From Tessaracoccus sp. (GTDB taxonomy: Bacteria; Actinomycetota; Actinomycetes; Propionibacteriales; Propionibacteriaceae), in contig NZ_JADJNP010000002.1 in the NCBI RefSeq assembly GCF_016714275.1, positions 248,001-312,000 on the forward strand: DNA of 64,000 nucleotides. Direction: 5' to 3'. Positions 1-10,500 of this stretch are shown here, piece after piece. Made by a program: the position numbers and the translations under genes. Numbering within the stretch: position 1 is the stretch's first letter; the number at the start of each line of letters is the position of its first letter. The notes beneath the pieces were generated by a model. It worked only from the letters and a program-made list of their open reading frames with translations, was not told where the DNA came from and ran no database searches.

Positions 1-3000
1 AGCTTGGTGACATCGCGCGCCACCAGCGGGTCGAGGACGATCCCGTTGCCGCTGGTCACGAACGGCTCCTCAGTGAGCCCGACCTGCTGGGCGGGCGCCC
101 AGCTGCCATCGAGCCGCCGCGTGGTGAACTCGACATGAGCACGGTGGCTGTACCCGGCGAACCTACTGTTGCCGCCCGCGAACTGGTTGATGGAGCGCGT
201 GACGTACCGCACCCAGAACAGGTACAGCTGGCCGCTGTGGACCAGCGGCGAGACTGTCCGCGTCGGGATCTGGAGATCGAGTCGCTCCCACGGGCCCCAG
301 CGCGTCGCCCTGTCCGGTTCGCCGACGCCGTAGTGCACGTCGTCGATGCGACGGTAGTAGTAGACGGGCGGCTCGTCGGCCGTCGTCCCGAAGAGGTGGA
401 GCACGTCGCGCCGGGCAGCGGCGTTGCGTTCGTGGAAGGAGCCGGCGAGGCGCAAGCCGGCCAGCTCGTCGAAGCCCCGCAGGTAGCGGCCGTAGGCAGC
501 GCGAACGGCCTCCTCGGTGACCGGCTTGGACAGCAGCTCCTCCTCGAGCTGGCGGAACAGCGGGGTCTTGTCGTCGCGCAGCTCCGGCTCGAGGTAGGAC
601 TCGGGGAAGAGGAACGCCTTCCTGTTGGCCTCCCACACGCGGTAGTTCTGACGCCACCGCCACTCGTCGCGGGGGACGCGCGACGGCGATACGCGGATCG
701 GGTCGGCGTGGCCCCGCGCCGTCTCCTCCAGGTTCATGACACACCGCTGCACGTAGAGTTGGGCGCTGGCGATCCCCGCGGCGACACGGGAGATCCGCAC
801 GACGCCCTCGACGAGCGGGTCGAGCAGGTAGTAGTGGTACAGGTCGCTGACCTCGTCGAACGGGTAGCTCGTGCGCGAGTGGAGCAGGTAGGCCACGAGT
901 GCGTCGCGCTGCCGCGAGAGCACGATGTCGCGGTAGGGCTCGTGGTTGCGCTCGAAGTCCGCGGGATCGGGATGCCGGGCCCGCATCGCACCGAGCAGCA
1001 GGGCGCTCGCCGCCGTGAGTTCCTGGGATTGGGTGGATTGGACGAGCCGCAGCAGCACCGCGGGGGCGCCTACCTGGCGGCAAACGAGCCCGGCCACGAC
1101 GGCCTGCTCGAGAGCGGCGAAGGGATCTGCGGGCTGCGGGAGCTCCTGCCGCAGGGAGGCGACGAACGCCTCATCGGCACCGACGGCGGCGGCGACCGTT
1201 GCGAGGTCAGCGGGCGCGAAACCCGTCCCTGGGACGTAGCCGACGATCGCCGCGGCGAGGTCGGGCGGGACCTCGCCACGCTCGTGCCACGGCTCGATCA
1301 GGCTGCGGTACAGGTCGAGTCGACGCAGCGACGCCAACCCGATGTGATCGAAGTCCGCGATCCCGAACAGGTCGCGATGCTGGGTGAGGAGGTCGAGGGT
1401 CGCGGCATCGCCCGCGCGTGCACCGGCGAGGACGCGGCCGAGCCGTCGGACGCGGGTGATCACGGCGGCGATGGCCACCGGGCCGATGGTGGCGTCGCGC
1501 AACTCGGCGAACAGTCGAGCGGCGGCGAGGTTGATCCCGAGCAGGTCGAGTGCGCCAGCCGCCACGGAGGGGCTGAGTCCCAGCTTGCCCGGCAGCGCGC
1601 TCCGCAGGACGGCCGCGCCGTCGTCCGCGGTAGGTGCCGGGGCGGGAGGATCCGTGTCGGCGACGACAAACGCTCCCGCGGCCTCGGCGACGAGCTGCCT
1701 GGCGAGCTCAAGGGCCGGGGTGACCGGCGGCCCGGACACCGGGAGCGGCACCCGCACCGCGACGTCGCACACCTCGACCAGCGCCGCGACCGTCCACCGG
1801 GACGACGCGACCCAGCGAGCCGTACGGACCACCGCGTCGAGGTCCGCAAGGTTGTCGACGTAGCCGTGCGGAACCGTGGGCGACAGGGCGCAGAGCGCGA
1901 ACAGCTCTGGGACGCCGACACCGAGGGCGCGGGCGAGCCGGGCGTGCCGGTACAGCAGCGAGAGGGTGCGCAGCGTGACCGGGAACGCCCTACCCGCGGC
2001 GCCCGCCGAGGCAGGGTCAACACCCAGCGGCGCCGCCAGGCCGAGGATCAGGTGGTACAACTGGCCTTCGTCGACGCCGAGGCCGGCGAGCAGGCGGTGG
2101 AGGTGAGGCGAAGCGGCGGGCGCGCCGATCGCCAACGCCGGATGGGTGAAACGCGCGCCGGCATTCGGATAGGCGCCGTGGGCGGCGACGTCGGAGGGCT
2201 GGTTGAAGAGGCGGTCGAGCAGCGAGACCCGCGGCCCGGCCGGCTCCTGGTCGCGACGCGCGCCCGCGGGTCGCGGGCGGGCGCCCGCGACGACGACGTC
2301 GGGTAGGTCCGCGCACAGGCTCACCAGCTCCTCGACCGGCAGGTCCCAGGACTCGCCGAGCCGACGCAGGTGGGCGACGGCTGACACCAGCCCCTCATCC
2401 AGCCCGGTGCCGTGCCCGGCCTGCTGCAGCCGGGTGCGCACGATGTCGAGCTCGCCGGTGCGCCATCCCGTCGCCCGCCACAGGCGCGCGAACCGATGCA
2501 GCCGATCAAGCACCGGCAGGGCGAGGCTGTTGCCGCCGCCCACGAACTGGGTGCCGACCAAGTCGTCGAACGCGTGCCGGTCGACGCCGAGCGGGCCGAG
2601 CAGCGCGGGGATGTCGGCGGCGGCGAGCCCTGTCCCGACGTCGAGCCCGTAGACGCGGCTCAAGGAGACGCCGTTCGCGGCGCTCGTCGTTATCACCTCG
2701 AGGTCCTCCGGGGGAAGGTGCAGGCGGAGCCCCGTCAAGGTGCCACCGGTCGCCCCGCCGGCCTCGGCGAGGTCGGCGAGCGAGCGGTCGAAGTGACGGA
2801 TGTAGGTGGCCAGCTCGGTGAACGGCAGGTTGAACGACGCCCCGGGGCCACCGTGGGCGACGTCGCGGGCCACCGCGTCCTCGAGGATCTCGTTGACGAT
2901 CACAAGGTAGGGGATCTCCTCGGATGCGTTCTCGCAGGTCAACTCGAGCCGGTCCCACAGGTCGGGGCGGCGGGTCCTGAGCATCAGGTCGTGATCCTGC

Positions 3001-4505
3001 CGGGACCCGAAGACGGGAACCGTCACGTGCGTGTCGATAAAGGCCATCAGGTCGACGAAGTAGGCAGCGGGGCCGAGTACGGAGCGGCAGTGCGTGCAGT
3101 CGCACAGGCCCTGCGTGCCGAAGAAGTCCTCGTACCCGGGAAGCTCCTTGAGGAAGTCCGCGACGTCGGGCGCGACATTGCTCACCGGCAAGTCGGTGAA
3201 CCCGCCGGGACTAGCGTCGATGATGGTGCCAAGGCCGACGCCGGTCGCGACCGCGATGCCGGTCGCCTTGTCGATCAGCCGGGCGATCCGCTCGGGATCG
3301 TAGTTCGTCAGCTTCGCGAGCTTCTCCGGCGTGGTCTCGGCAATCGCGGTTGCCGACCCCAGCCCGATCTCGACGATCACCTTCGCCATCGGAAGGTCCT
3401 CGGCGACGGCGAACGCCCGCTGGTAGCCGCGGCCGACGGCCAGCAGCCGCTTGCGGTCGGTCTCGTCCGCGCCCTTCGGGTAGGTCAGCGTGGAGACATC
3501 GGCGCTGCCCGGCAGGAGGTTGAGCTCCAGCGCGCCCGGGTTCGCGGTAAGGAACTCGTTGGCCTGCTCGATCCTGCGGTTCGCCTCCACGACCCGGTCG
3601 GCGGCCTTCAGGTCCGGGTCGTCCAGGACCTTGCCGATGCCGAGCCCGCGGTAGCGCCGGTCGAGGATGGCAGCCTGCTTCGGCGTCGCCTTCGCGTCGA
3701 ACGCCGCCGTGAGGTCGCGCGCGAGGGCACTGGTGCGGAAGCGCTCGTCGACCTTCGCGCGCAGGGCGCCTGCGTAGTCGTCGTCGGTCATGCCACCGAC
3801 CGGCACGGTCCCGCTGGCGACGATCCGCTTCTTCCACTCCGACGCCGGCAACGACGTGAGCGCGACCGGGTCCTCCGCCTCGGCCGCGAACGCCTTCATC
3901 AGGCCCTCGCGTTCGTCGAACAGGTCGTAGAGCGCCACCGCGGTGCCCGCCTTGCGCGCTGCCGCCGCTGTCAGCGTCCCCGCCTCGACCAGCGCCTCCA
4001 GGTTGGTCTCCGTCACGGCCGTCAGGGAGCCCAGGTCGCCCAGCGCCGTGGCAGTCTTGGCGGGTAAGCCGACGGCGTCGGCGAACCGGTGAACCCGCGC
4101 ACGGGACAGCTCGGTGCCGAAGTCGGGCACCGCGCGGATCGGCTGGTCGACGCCGACCGCCTCCGCGACGCTGGTAACCGCGCCGGCCTCGAGCGCAGCG
4201 AGCTCCTCCCGCAGCGCGGGGTCCTTCGCGAGGGCGTCCGTGCCGATCGCGGCGCGGAGCACGTCGCGGGCGACCTCCCCCACCGGCCGCGTGAGGTCCT
4301 TCGGCAGGGCGACGGTGCCGATGTCGCCGACGGCCTCCCGTAGCTTCTCCGATCCCGCGATCAGGCGGGCCACCGACGCCGTCAGCCGGTCGTCGAGCAC
4401 CGGCGTGAGCTTCGCCGCCAGCTTCGGCTCCGTGTCTGACAGTTCCCGGAAGCTCAGCCCGGAGCTCGCGTCGAGCCGCAACAGCTCTGTGTTCGTCAGT
4501 GTCAT
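1..4505 (-). CDS. Tc toxin subunit A (TcA / VRP1 family), 3' end beyond window
   Basis: An open minus-strand frame starts at ATG 4505 and shows no stop where I read it to base 1, giving about 1501 residues; the rest lies outside the window. Around residue 465-485 is the VRP1/SpvA-type motif GLCDCTHCRSVLGPAAYFVDL. Around residues 1280-1320 is the hallmark of the TcA ABC-toxin N region, WRQNYRVWEANRKAFLFPE followed by an EPELRDDKTPLF segment. In characterised Tc toxins TcA forms the pentameric receptor-binding and pore/translocation channel; that role is inferred from family. A Shine-Dalgarno-like GGGAGCTGG precedes the start, 23 bp after the TcB-TcC stop, so both are probably one transcript. 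Typical TcA proteins are about 2300-2500 residues, so roughly the first 60 percent is present. Both hallmark motifs were checked to lie in one frame; every codon between them was not. Confidence 0.88.
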   Translation of the reverse strand, partial: MTLTNTELLRLDASSGLSFRELSDTEPKLAAKLTPVLDDRLTASVARLIAGSEKLREAVGDIGTVALPKDLTRPVGEVARDVLRAAIGTDALAKDPALREELAALEAGAVTSVAEAVGVDQPIRAVPDFGTELSRARVHRFADAVGLPAKTATALGDLGSLTAVTETNLEALVEAGTLTAAAARKAGTAVALYDLFDEREGLMKAFAAEAEDPVALTSLPASEWKKRIVASGTVPVGGMTDDDYAGALRAKVDERFRTSALARDLTAAFDAKATPKQAAILDRRYRGLGIGKVLDDPDLKAADRVVEANRRIEQANEFLTANPGALELNLLPGSADVSTLTYPKGADETDRKRLLAVGRGYQRAFAVAEDLPMAKVIVEIGLGSATAIAETTPEKLAKLTNYDPERIARLIDKATGIAVATGVGLGTIIDASPGGFTDLPVSNVAPDVADFLKELPGYEDFFGTQGLCDCTHCRSVLGPAAYFVDLMAFIDTHVTVPVFGSRQDHDLMLRTRRPDLWDRLELTCENASEEIPYLVIVNEILEDAVARDVAHGGPGASFNLPFTELATYIRHFDRSLADLAEAGGATGGTLTGLRLHLPPEDLEVITTSAANGVSLSRVYGLDVGTGLAAADIPALLGPLGVDRHAFDDLVGTQFVGGGNSLALPVLDRLHRFARLWRATGWRTGELDIVRTRLQQAGHGTGLDEGLVSAVAHLRRLGESWDLPVEELVSLCADLPDVVVAGARPRPAGARRDQEPAGPRVSLLDRLFNQPSDVAAHGAYPNAGARFTHPALAIGAPAASPHLHRLLAGLGVDEGQLYHLILGLAAPLGVDPASAGAAGRAFPVTLRTLSLLYRHARLARALGVGVPELFALCALSPTVPHGYVDNLADLDAVVRTARWVASSRWTVAALVEVCDVAVRVPLPVSGPPVTPALELARQLVAEAAGAFVVADTDPPAPAPTADDGAAVLRSALPGKLGLSPSVAAGALDLLGINLAAARLFAELRDATIGPVAIAAVITRVRRLGRVLAGARAGDAATLDLLTQHRDLFGIADFDHIGLASLRRLDLYRSLIEPWHERGEVPPDLAAAIVGYVPGTGFAPADLATVAAAVGADEAFVASLRQELPQPADPFAALEQAVVAGLVCRQVGAPAVLLRLVQSTQSQELTAASALLLGAMRARHPDPADFERNHEPYRDIVLSRQRDALVAYLLHSRTSYPFDEVSDLYHYYLLDPLVEGVVRISRVAAGIASAQLYVQRCVMNLEETARGHADPIRVSPSRVPRDEWRWRQNYRVWEANRKAFLFPESYLEPELRDDKTPLFRQLEEELLSKPVTEEAVRAAYGRYLRGFDELAGLRLAGSFHERNAAARRDVLHLFGTTADEPPVYYYRRIDDVHYGVGEPDRATRWGPWERLDLQIPTRTVSPLVHSGQLYLFWVRYVTRSINQFAGGNSRFAGYSHRAHVEFTTRRLDGSWAPAQQVGLTEEPFVTSGNGIVLDPLVARDVTK

Positions 4506-4528
4506 ATCCAGCTCCCAGTCCTGTGCCA

Positions 4529-7500
4529 CTACTTGAGAAATGTCCGGTAATACCAGTCCTCGAGCTTCTGATCGGGGTCGAGGATGTCCTTCGCCGCCCA
4601 TGAGGCGTCTTCGACGGCGAGCCCGATGTCCGCCGTCTGGCTGACGAACGGGATCTCCGACATACCGATCGCGGAGAGGGCGGCGCGGCGGCCGTTGCCT
4701 TGCTCCACCTCGCTCGCGACGTCTGACGCGCCGACCGCGAGGCCGACGAATGGCGCGGCCTTCGCAACGCCGTGGCCTAGGACCCCGACCACGACGACGC
4801 TCGCCTTGAATCCCTTGCTCTTGGCCACCTTCTCGACCAGCTCACCGGTCGCCGCGAGTGCCTTGCTGCTCTTGACGGCGTCCGCGGCCGCCGAGACCTT
4901 CTGCTTGAGCTTCGTCCACGGCCGGACCTCCGTGACGGCAACCCCTCCGGATTCCTTCAGGAACCCGGCCTTGTCGCCGACATAGGAGTTGCTGACCTTG
5001 AGATCGCGCGTCTCGTCCAGCACCTCCCTTGCCTCCTTGCCGACGAGTTCAGACTCCCAGTTGGCCGGCGCCACCGGCTGCTTCGCTACGCCGACGTCGG
5101 CGGTCCGCACATCCTTCAGTTGGCCACCTGGCGCCGAGTCGACCTTGGTGATCGTGCCGTCGTCCAGGGTGAGCTCTGGGACGAGGCGGCCGCTGGTGTC
5201 CCCGAAGTGCGCGACATCTTTCGAGGTGTCGAACGCCGCCTGCGACCTTGTCCGGAGATTCTCCCTGAGTTCGTCACCCGCGAGGCCGCCCTGCGCGGCG
5301 GCATAGGCACGACGCAACTCGGCAGCCTCCTTGCCGGACTCGACCAGCGCTTCCAGTTGCTTGCCCGTTGGCGGCGGAAGCGCCTTGCCTCCATTGACCG
5401 CCGCCACCGCTTCCTTGGTCGTTGGGTCGAACCCGAGTTCGAGCTTCTTCCCCGCTGCGAACGCCGCCTCGCGTGCCTCGAAGCTGAGCACGTCGTCGAC
5501 GCTGTTGAGCAGGGGCGTCGGTGTCGTGGCTGCGCCTCCGGGATCGCGCGCGGTTGTCGGGTGGCCCCGGCAGTAGATGTAGCGGTTGGGGCCGTCGGCG
5601 ATGCCCGCGGGGTCGCAGCTCGTCCAGCGTGCCAGCCAGGGGGCGTAGTACCTGGCGCCGTGGTACGAGAGACCGCTCTCCTCGTCGCGTTCCTTGCCGG
5701 TGTAGCGGTAGCGCTTGGCGGGCACCTGGATGTCGGCCCGGACGGCCTGATAAGTGGTGCTCCCGTACGGCGAGTACTCCTCGTAGGAGACAAGGTTGGC
5801 CTGGTCGTCAACCTCCAGCGTCGTGGAGCCGAGGTGATTGCCGAGCTGGTAGCGGGCCAGCATGCTCGGCGCGCCGTCGTCGACGTTGTTGCGGAGATCG
5901 ACCAGCGCGATCCGGCGCTCGTCGTCCATGACGTGCAGCGTGCGGCGCTCGAGACCCGCGTGCTGCCCGGTGTGCCTGCGGTAGATCTCCACGCCGCCGA
6001 GGTAGAGCCGCTCCTCCTTCACCACGCCGCCGACCTCGGTGACCTTTCGCACGCGGGTCCCGCCGGCGTCGTAGACGTAGTAGGTCCGGTCGCCGTCGCG
6101 GGCGGCCCCGTCGACGTCGTCGGCGTCGACGACCTGGCGGGCCGTCAAGCGCAGGCGGTCGCGGAAGTCCCAGGCCATCTCGGCCAGATGGGGCATCCGC
6201 AGCAAGTTGCCGTGCGGATCGTAGCCATCGCCGCCGACGCTGAACGTCGCGGTGATCCCAGCGATCGTCGACGAGGTCAGCCGGTTGCTGCGCCTCGGCG
6301 CGCCACCGACGGTGTCGTCGAGCTGAGTCGGCTCCTCGTACGCGAACGTGCGCCGCCAGGCCACGCCCGCGATGCCTGAGGTATGCGCCATCGCCTGCAG
6401 GTTGCCGACCGGGTCGTACTCGTAAGACTCGCCGTAGCGGGCCATCGCACCCCCGTCGCCGGGATGAGCGAGGCGCGTGCGGCGCCAGTCGTCGTGCGTG
6501 TAGCCCGCGGCGGCGTTGGCCTGGCCGACGTGCTCGCGGCCCTCCGCGTGGATCAGCCGGTAGGTCGGGTCGTAGGTGTAGCTGTTGTTCGGGCTCGCGA
6601 CCTGGTTGGCGAAGAACACCTCGCGCTGGGCGCCGTCGCGGATCTGGGTGACGTTGCCGACGGGGTCGTAGGTGTAGCGGAGGTCCTGGAGCGGGCCGCC
6701 TCCCCCGCCGCGCCGGGTCGTGAGGCGGGTCAGCCGGAAGGTGTCGGGGTCGTACTCGTAGTCGGTGACGACGCCACCGCGGTACGACACGGACGTCCGC
6801 AGGCCCTTGGCGTCGTAGTCGATGTCGTCGACACCTACCCCCGACGGCGCGGTGACGAGCGGATCGATCAGACCCGTGGGTTCACCGGCCAGCCCGGTCC
6901 ATACGTGGAGCGCCTCGAGCAGGCCTGCCTCGTTGTAGGTGGGTTGCGTCACGTCCCACGGCGCGGCCGCGTCGTCGCGGCGCGGGGCGACCTGCTGGGT
7001 GGGGCGGTTGAGGGCGTCGTAGACGGTGACGCTCACATAGCGGGCGCCGTCCGATTGCGGCTGCGCCCAGTCGATCGCGGCGCGGTGGTCGGGCGCGATC
7101 GCGCGGGTCTGCCGCACGACGTTGCCCTTAAAGTCGTAGGTGTTGCTGACAACGCCCGCGGCGTCGTACTGGCGGTGGACGCGTCCACGCAGGAACCGGG
7201 CCTCGGCGTTCGGTAGACCCTCGCCGTACTCGGTCACCTGGTACGCGACGGCGCCCGCCCGCGTGTCGGGGTCCGAATGGTCGCCGGCCCCGGCGACGAG
7301 GTGGCGCACCGGTCGCCGCAGCGCGTCGTACTCGGTGGTGAGGGTGTGGCCGCGGCTGTCCCAGGCGCGGATCGGGTTGCCTGCGGCGTCGGCGAGGGTC
7401 CAGCGCTCCCCCGCCTCCATGCTTGCCTGATGGATCTGGTTGCCCGCCACGTCGTGATCGAAGGTGGCGACGACGCGGCCCGCGGCGTCGATGACGGCGC

Positions 7501-10500
7501 GCTGGTTGCCCTCGATGTCGAGGACGACGCGCGTGTCGAAGAGGACGGGATCGCCCGCGGCGTCGGAGCCGTTGTGGGCGCGGGTCAGGAAACTCCGGCC
7601 GAGCGCGTCGAGGTAGGTCGTCGTCGGCGTGCCCGCGTGGGCCGCAGCCTTGGCCGCGGCGTCGCGCTCGGGCGCGGACGTACCGGGCTCCTGGCGGCGC
7701 TGCCACCACGTGCTCCAGCCGACGCCGAGACCCCCGACATATCCGGCGACGAGCCCGGCGATGTCGGGATCCGTGCGCGGGTCGCCCGTCTCTGCGCCCA
7801 CGGCGGCGACGGTGTCGTTCGGGTCGAAGCTCGTCTGGCGCCAGGCGTCGAACACGGTCTTGCTATAGGTGCCGTTCGGGTGCAGCACGGCGACGGCCCG
7901 GCTGAGCGGGTCGTAGAACAGGCGCTTGGTCACCCCGATCGCGGCGTCGAAGTCGCAGCGGTGCGTGCCGGAGAAGAACGGCTCCCACTGGCGTACGGGG
8001 TTGCCCTTGTTGTCGAACTCGGTCCACTCGCTGCCGACCCAGCGCCCGCCCTCCGCCTGGATCTTCTTCTGGATCTCGCGCCCGAACCCGTCCGAGTAGG
8101 AGAAGGCGTGCTGCACCCGGCTGGTCGCTCCCGCAGGGAGATTCGAGGCGTGCGTCTCGCGGGCGAGCGTGTGCACACCGGTGGGGGCCGGTTGGTCGGC
8201 GTCGCGGGTGCGGGCATAGGCGGACAGGTCGTAGACCAGCCGGGTGGTGGCGTCGCCCAGGAGATCCGACGGCGCGGCAAGCGGGTCGGCGAACGCCGCC
8301 CGAGTCTCCGCCTCGGTGAGCAGTGGCTCGACGCCGCCCAGGGTATCGCCCTGCGGCGCGCCGGCCACCCGCCCCATCGTGGCCGTGGCGACCACCATCC
8401 CGAGCGCATCGAACGCCACCGCGGTGCGCTCGCCGTTCGGGCCGGTCACGGCCGACGGCGACAGCGTCCGGTAGTCGAGCTCCGCGCGGGTCGTGTTGCC
8501 GAGGGCGTCGGCGCTCGCGACGGGTTGGAGGTCGTGGGGATCGAAGTCGACGGTGGACTCCGTCGGCGTGCCGATGGTGTGGAAGGGGTTCCGGTAGCGC
8601 CGGGGCAGGAAGAAGTGCGCCCGCGCCTCCGCGAGCTCCTCCGCGGCGGACGCGTCCGGGTCGACGGCGTAGAACGCACGGCCGGACGGGATCCACCACG
8701 CGCCGTCGATCTCCACGTAGCCGGCCGTGTCCGCGGCCGAAGGTGCGCCCGGATCGACGCCGAGCACCGCCGCGGGGTCCGGCAGGAGGTCCTCGACGGC
8801 ACCCGCCGCCGAGCGCCGGTAAACGCCCGCGAGCAGCCCGGGCGTGAACGCCAGCCGATAGGACTCGCTCTGCAGCGCCCGCGGCTCGAGCCTCCCCCAG
8901 GGGCACGGGCCGGACAGGTCGTCGGCACGGAAACGCGTGTGATCGGCCTCGATGAGCCGCTTCTCGATCCGCCCCGATGTCGGCGCCGCCTCGTATGCGA
9001 GCTCATCCGCCGCGGCGACGGCGTCATCGAGTTCCGTGCAGGTGAATCGCCCACCTGACGGCGCAGACCCGGTCAGCTCGTAGCCGCGGACGGCCCAGGG
9101 GACGGGCAGGCGGTGGTCGTCGGGTGTCGCTGCGGCATCGACCAGCGGGTTCGTGTAAGCCGTCTCTGTCACAGCGACGGTGAGCCTGGTTTGCTCGCCC
9201 TGGAGCCCGGGAACGAGGGCTGGGTCGGGGTTTCGACGACCGTACGAGACGGTCGCCACCCGCGTGGGCTGGCCGAACCCGTTCACAGCGAGGGTCAGGG
9301 CATGGGTCACGCGCGGGTCTGCGGGAGCACGCTCGTACTGGTAGGTCACCGACTCCGTGGCATGGGTGAGAAAGACGGCGTGCGGGTTGTCTCCGCGCGC
9401 CTGCACGAGCCGCACGGCGGCGTTGCTTTCGGCGACGACGTATGGGTGGGCGGCGGACGACCCGCCGTCGAGGGCGTAGGTCTCCTGGCGAAGCAGCGTC
9501 CCGCGGAGGGCGCGACAGGCCTCCCTCTCCTCGTCTGTCGTCAACTCGGCAGGGAGCACGGTGTCGTCGAGGAGGCGCACCGCGACCTCCTCCGGCGAAA
9601 GGCCGGGCTCTCGGTAGTACTCGTCGGCGCAGAGCCGCGCGATCCGGTCGCGGCCGAGATGAGCGCCTGTGTGGTACCACGAACGCGTCAGCACTGGCGG
9701 CAGGTAGGAGGTGGCGTCGAGGTTGGTAGCCGCCGGCAGCAGGTCGTACTCGGCGGTGTCGTACTGGTCAACACGGGCGAAGCCGCGGAACTCGCGTTCC
9801 ACACCGTCGAAGTATCCGTGGTGGTACTCGTAGCGGCTCACGAACCGGTTGCCGCTGACCCGGTCGACCGTCTCCACGCGGTCGACGACGTGCACCGGGA
9901 ACGGCAGCCGCGTGATCCACGGCTTTCCCGCCGCCTCGTCGTCGAGGAAGAAGCGCGTCGACGGCGCATAACGGATCAGGGTCTCGGCGCCGAGGTTGTT
10001 GTGGATCTCGACGAGCAGGTTCGGCTTGCCGCCGGGCATGAGGTCGATGTAGCGGAGCTGGCCTCTCTCGTCACCGGAGAGCGGCGACGACCACACGAGG
10101 CAGGAGGTGCCGACGCCGAGCAGGTCCACCGTCGACACCGAGGTCAGATCGTCGATGGGAGGGAACCCGGCGATGAGGTACCCCTCCGCGAACCCGTTGC
10201 CTGAGCGGTTGAGGTGGACGCGCGCGCCCGTGGCTGCGAGGTAGACGATGTCGGTGGTGCCGCTACCGTCGATGTCGGCGAGGCGGATGCGGGCCGGGTC
10301 GAACTGGCCGTCGCGATCGAAGAGCGGGGCGTCGTCCATCACCACCCTTGTCCCGAACCGGCCGTACCCCAGGTTGGGCCAGTACGACACCTCGCCCACC
10401 CTGATCCGCACCAGGTCGGCGAGACCGTCGCCGGACATGTCGGCCAGGTGGACCGACTCGGTTCCGTCGGCGAACACCAGGCGGGGTCCCTCGTTCTCGT

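Noticed and set aside
135..4067. Long plus-strand open frames of 723 and 551 codons opposite TcA
   Set aside because: They are antisense to a continuous TcA frame with family motifs; their products are Arg/Gly/Val-rich with no recognisable domain, as expected from high-GC antisense reading.
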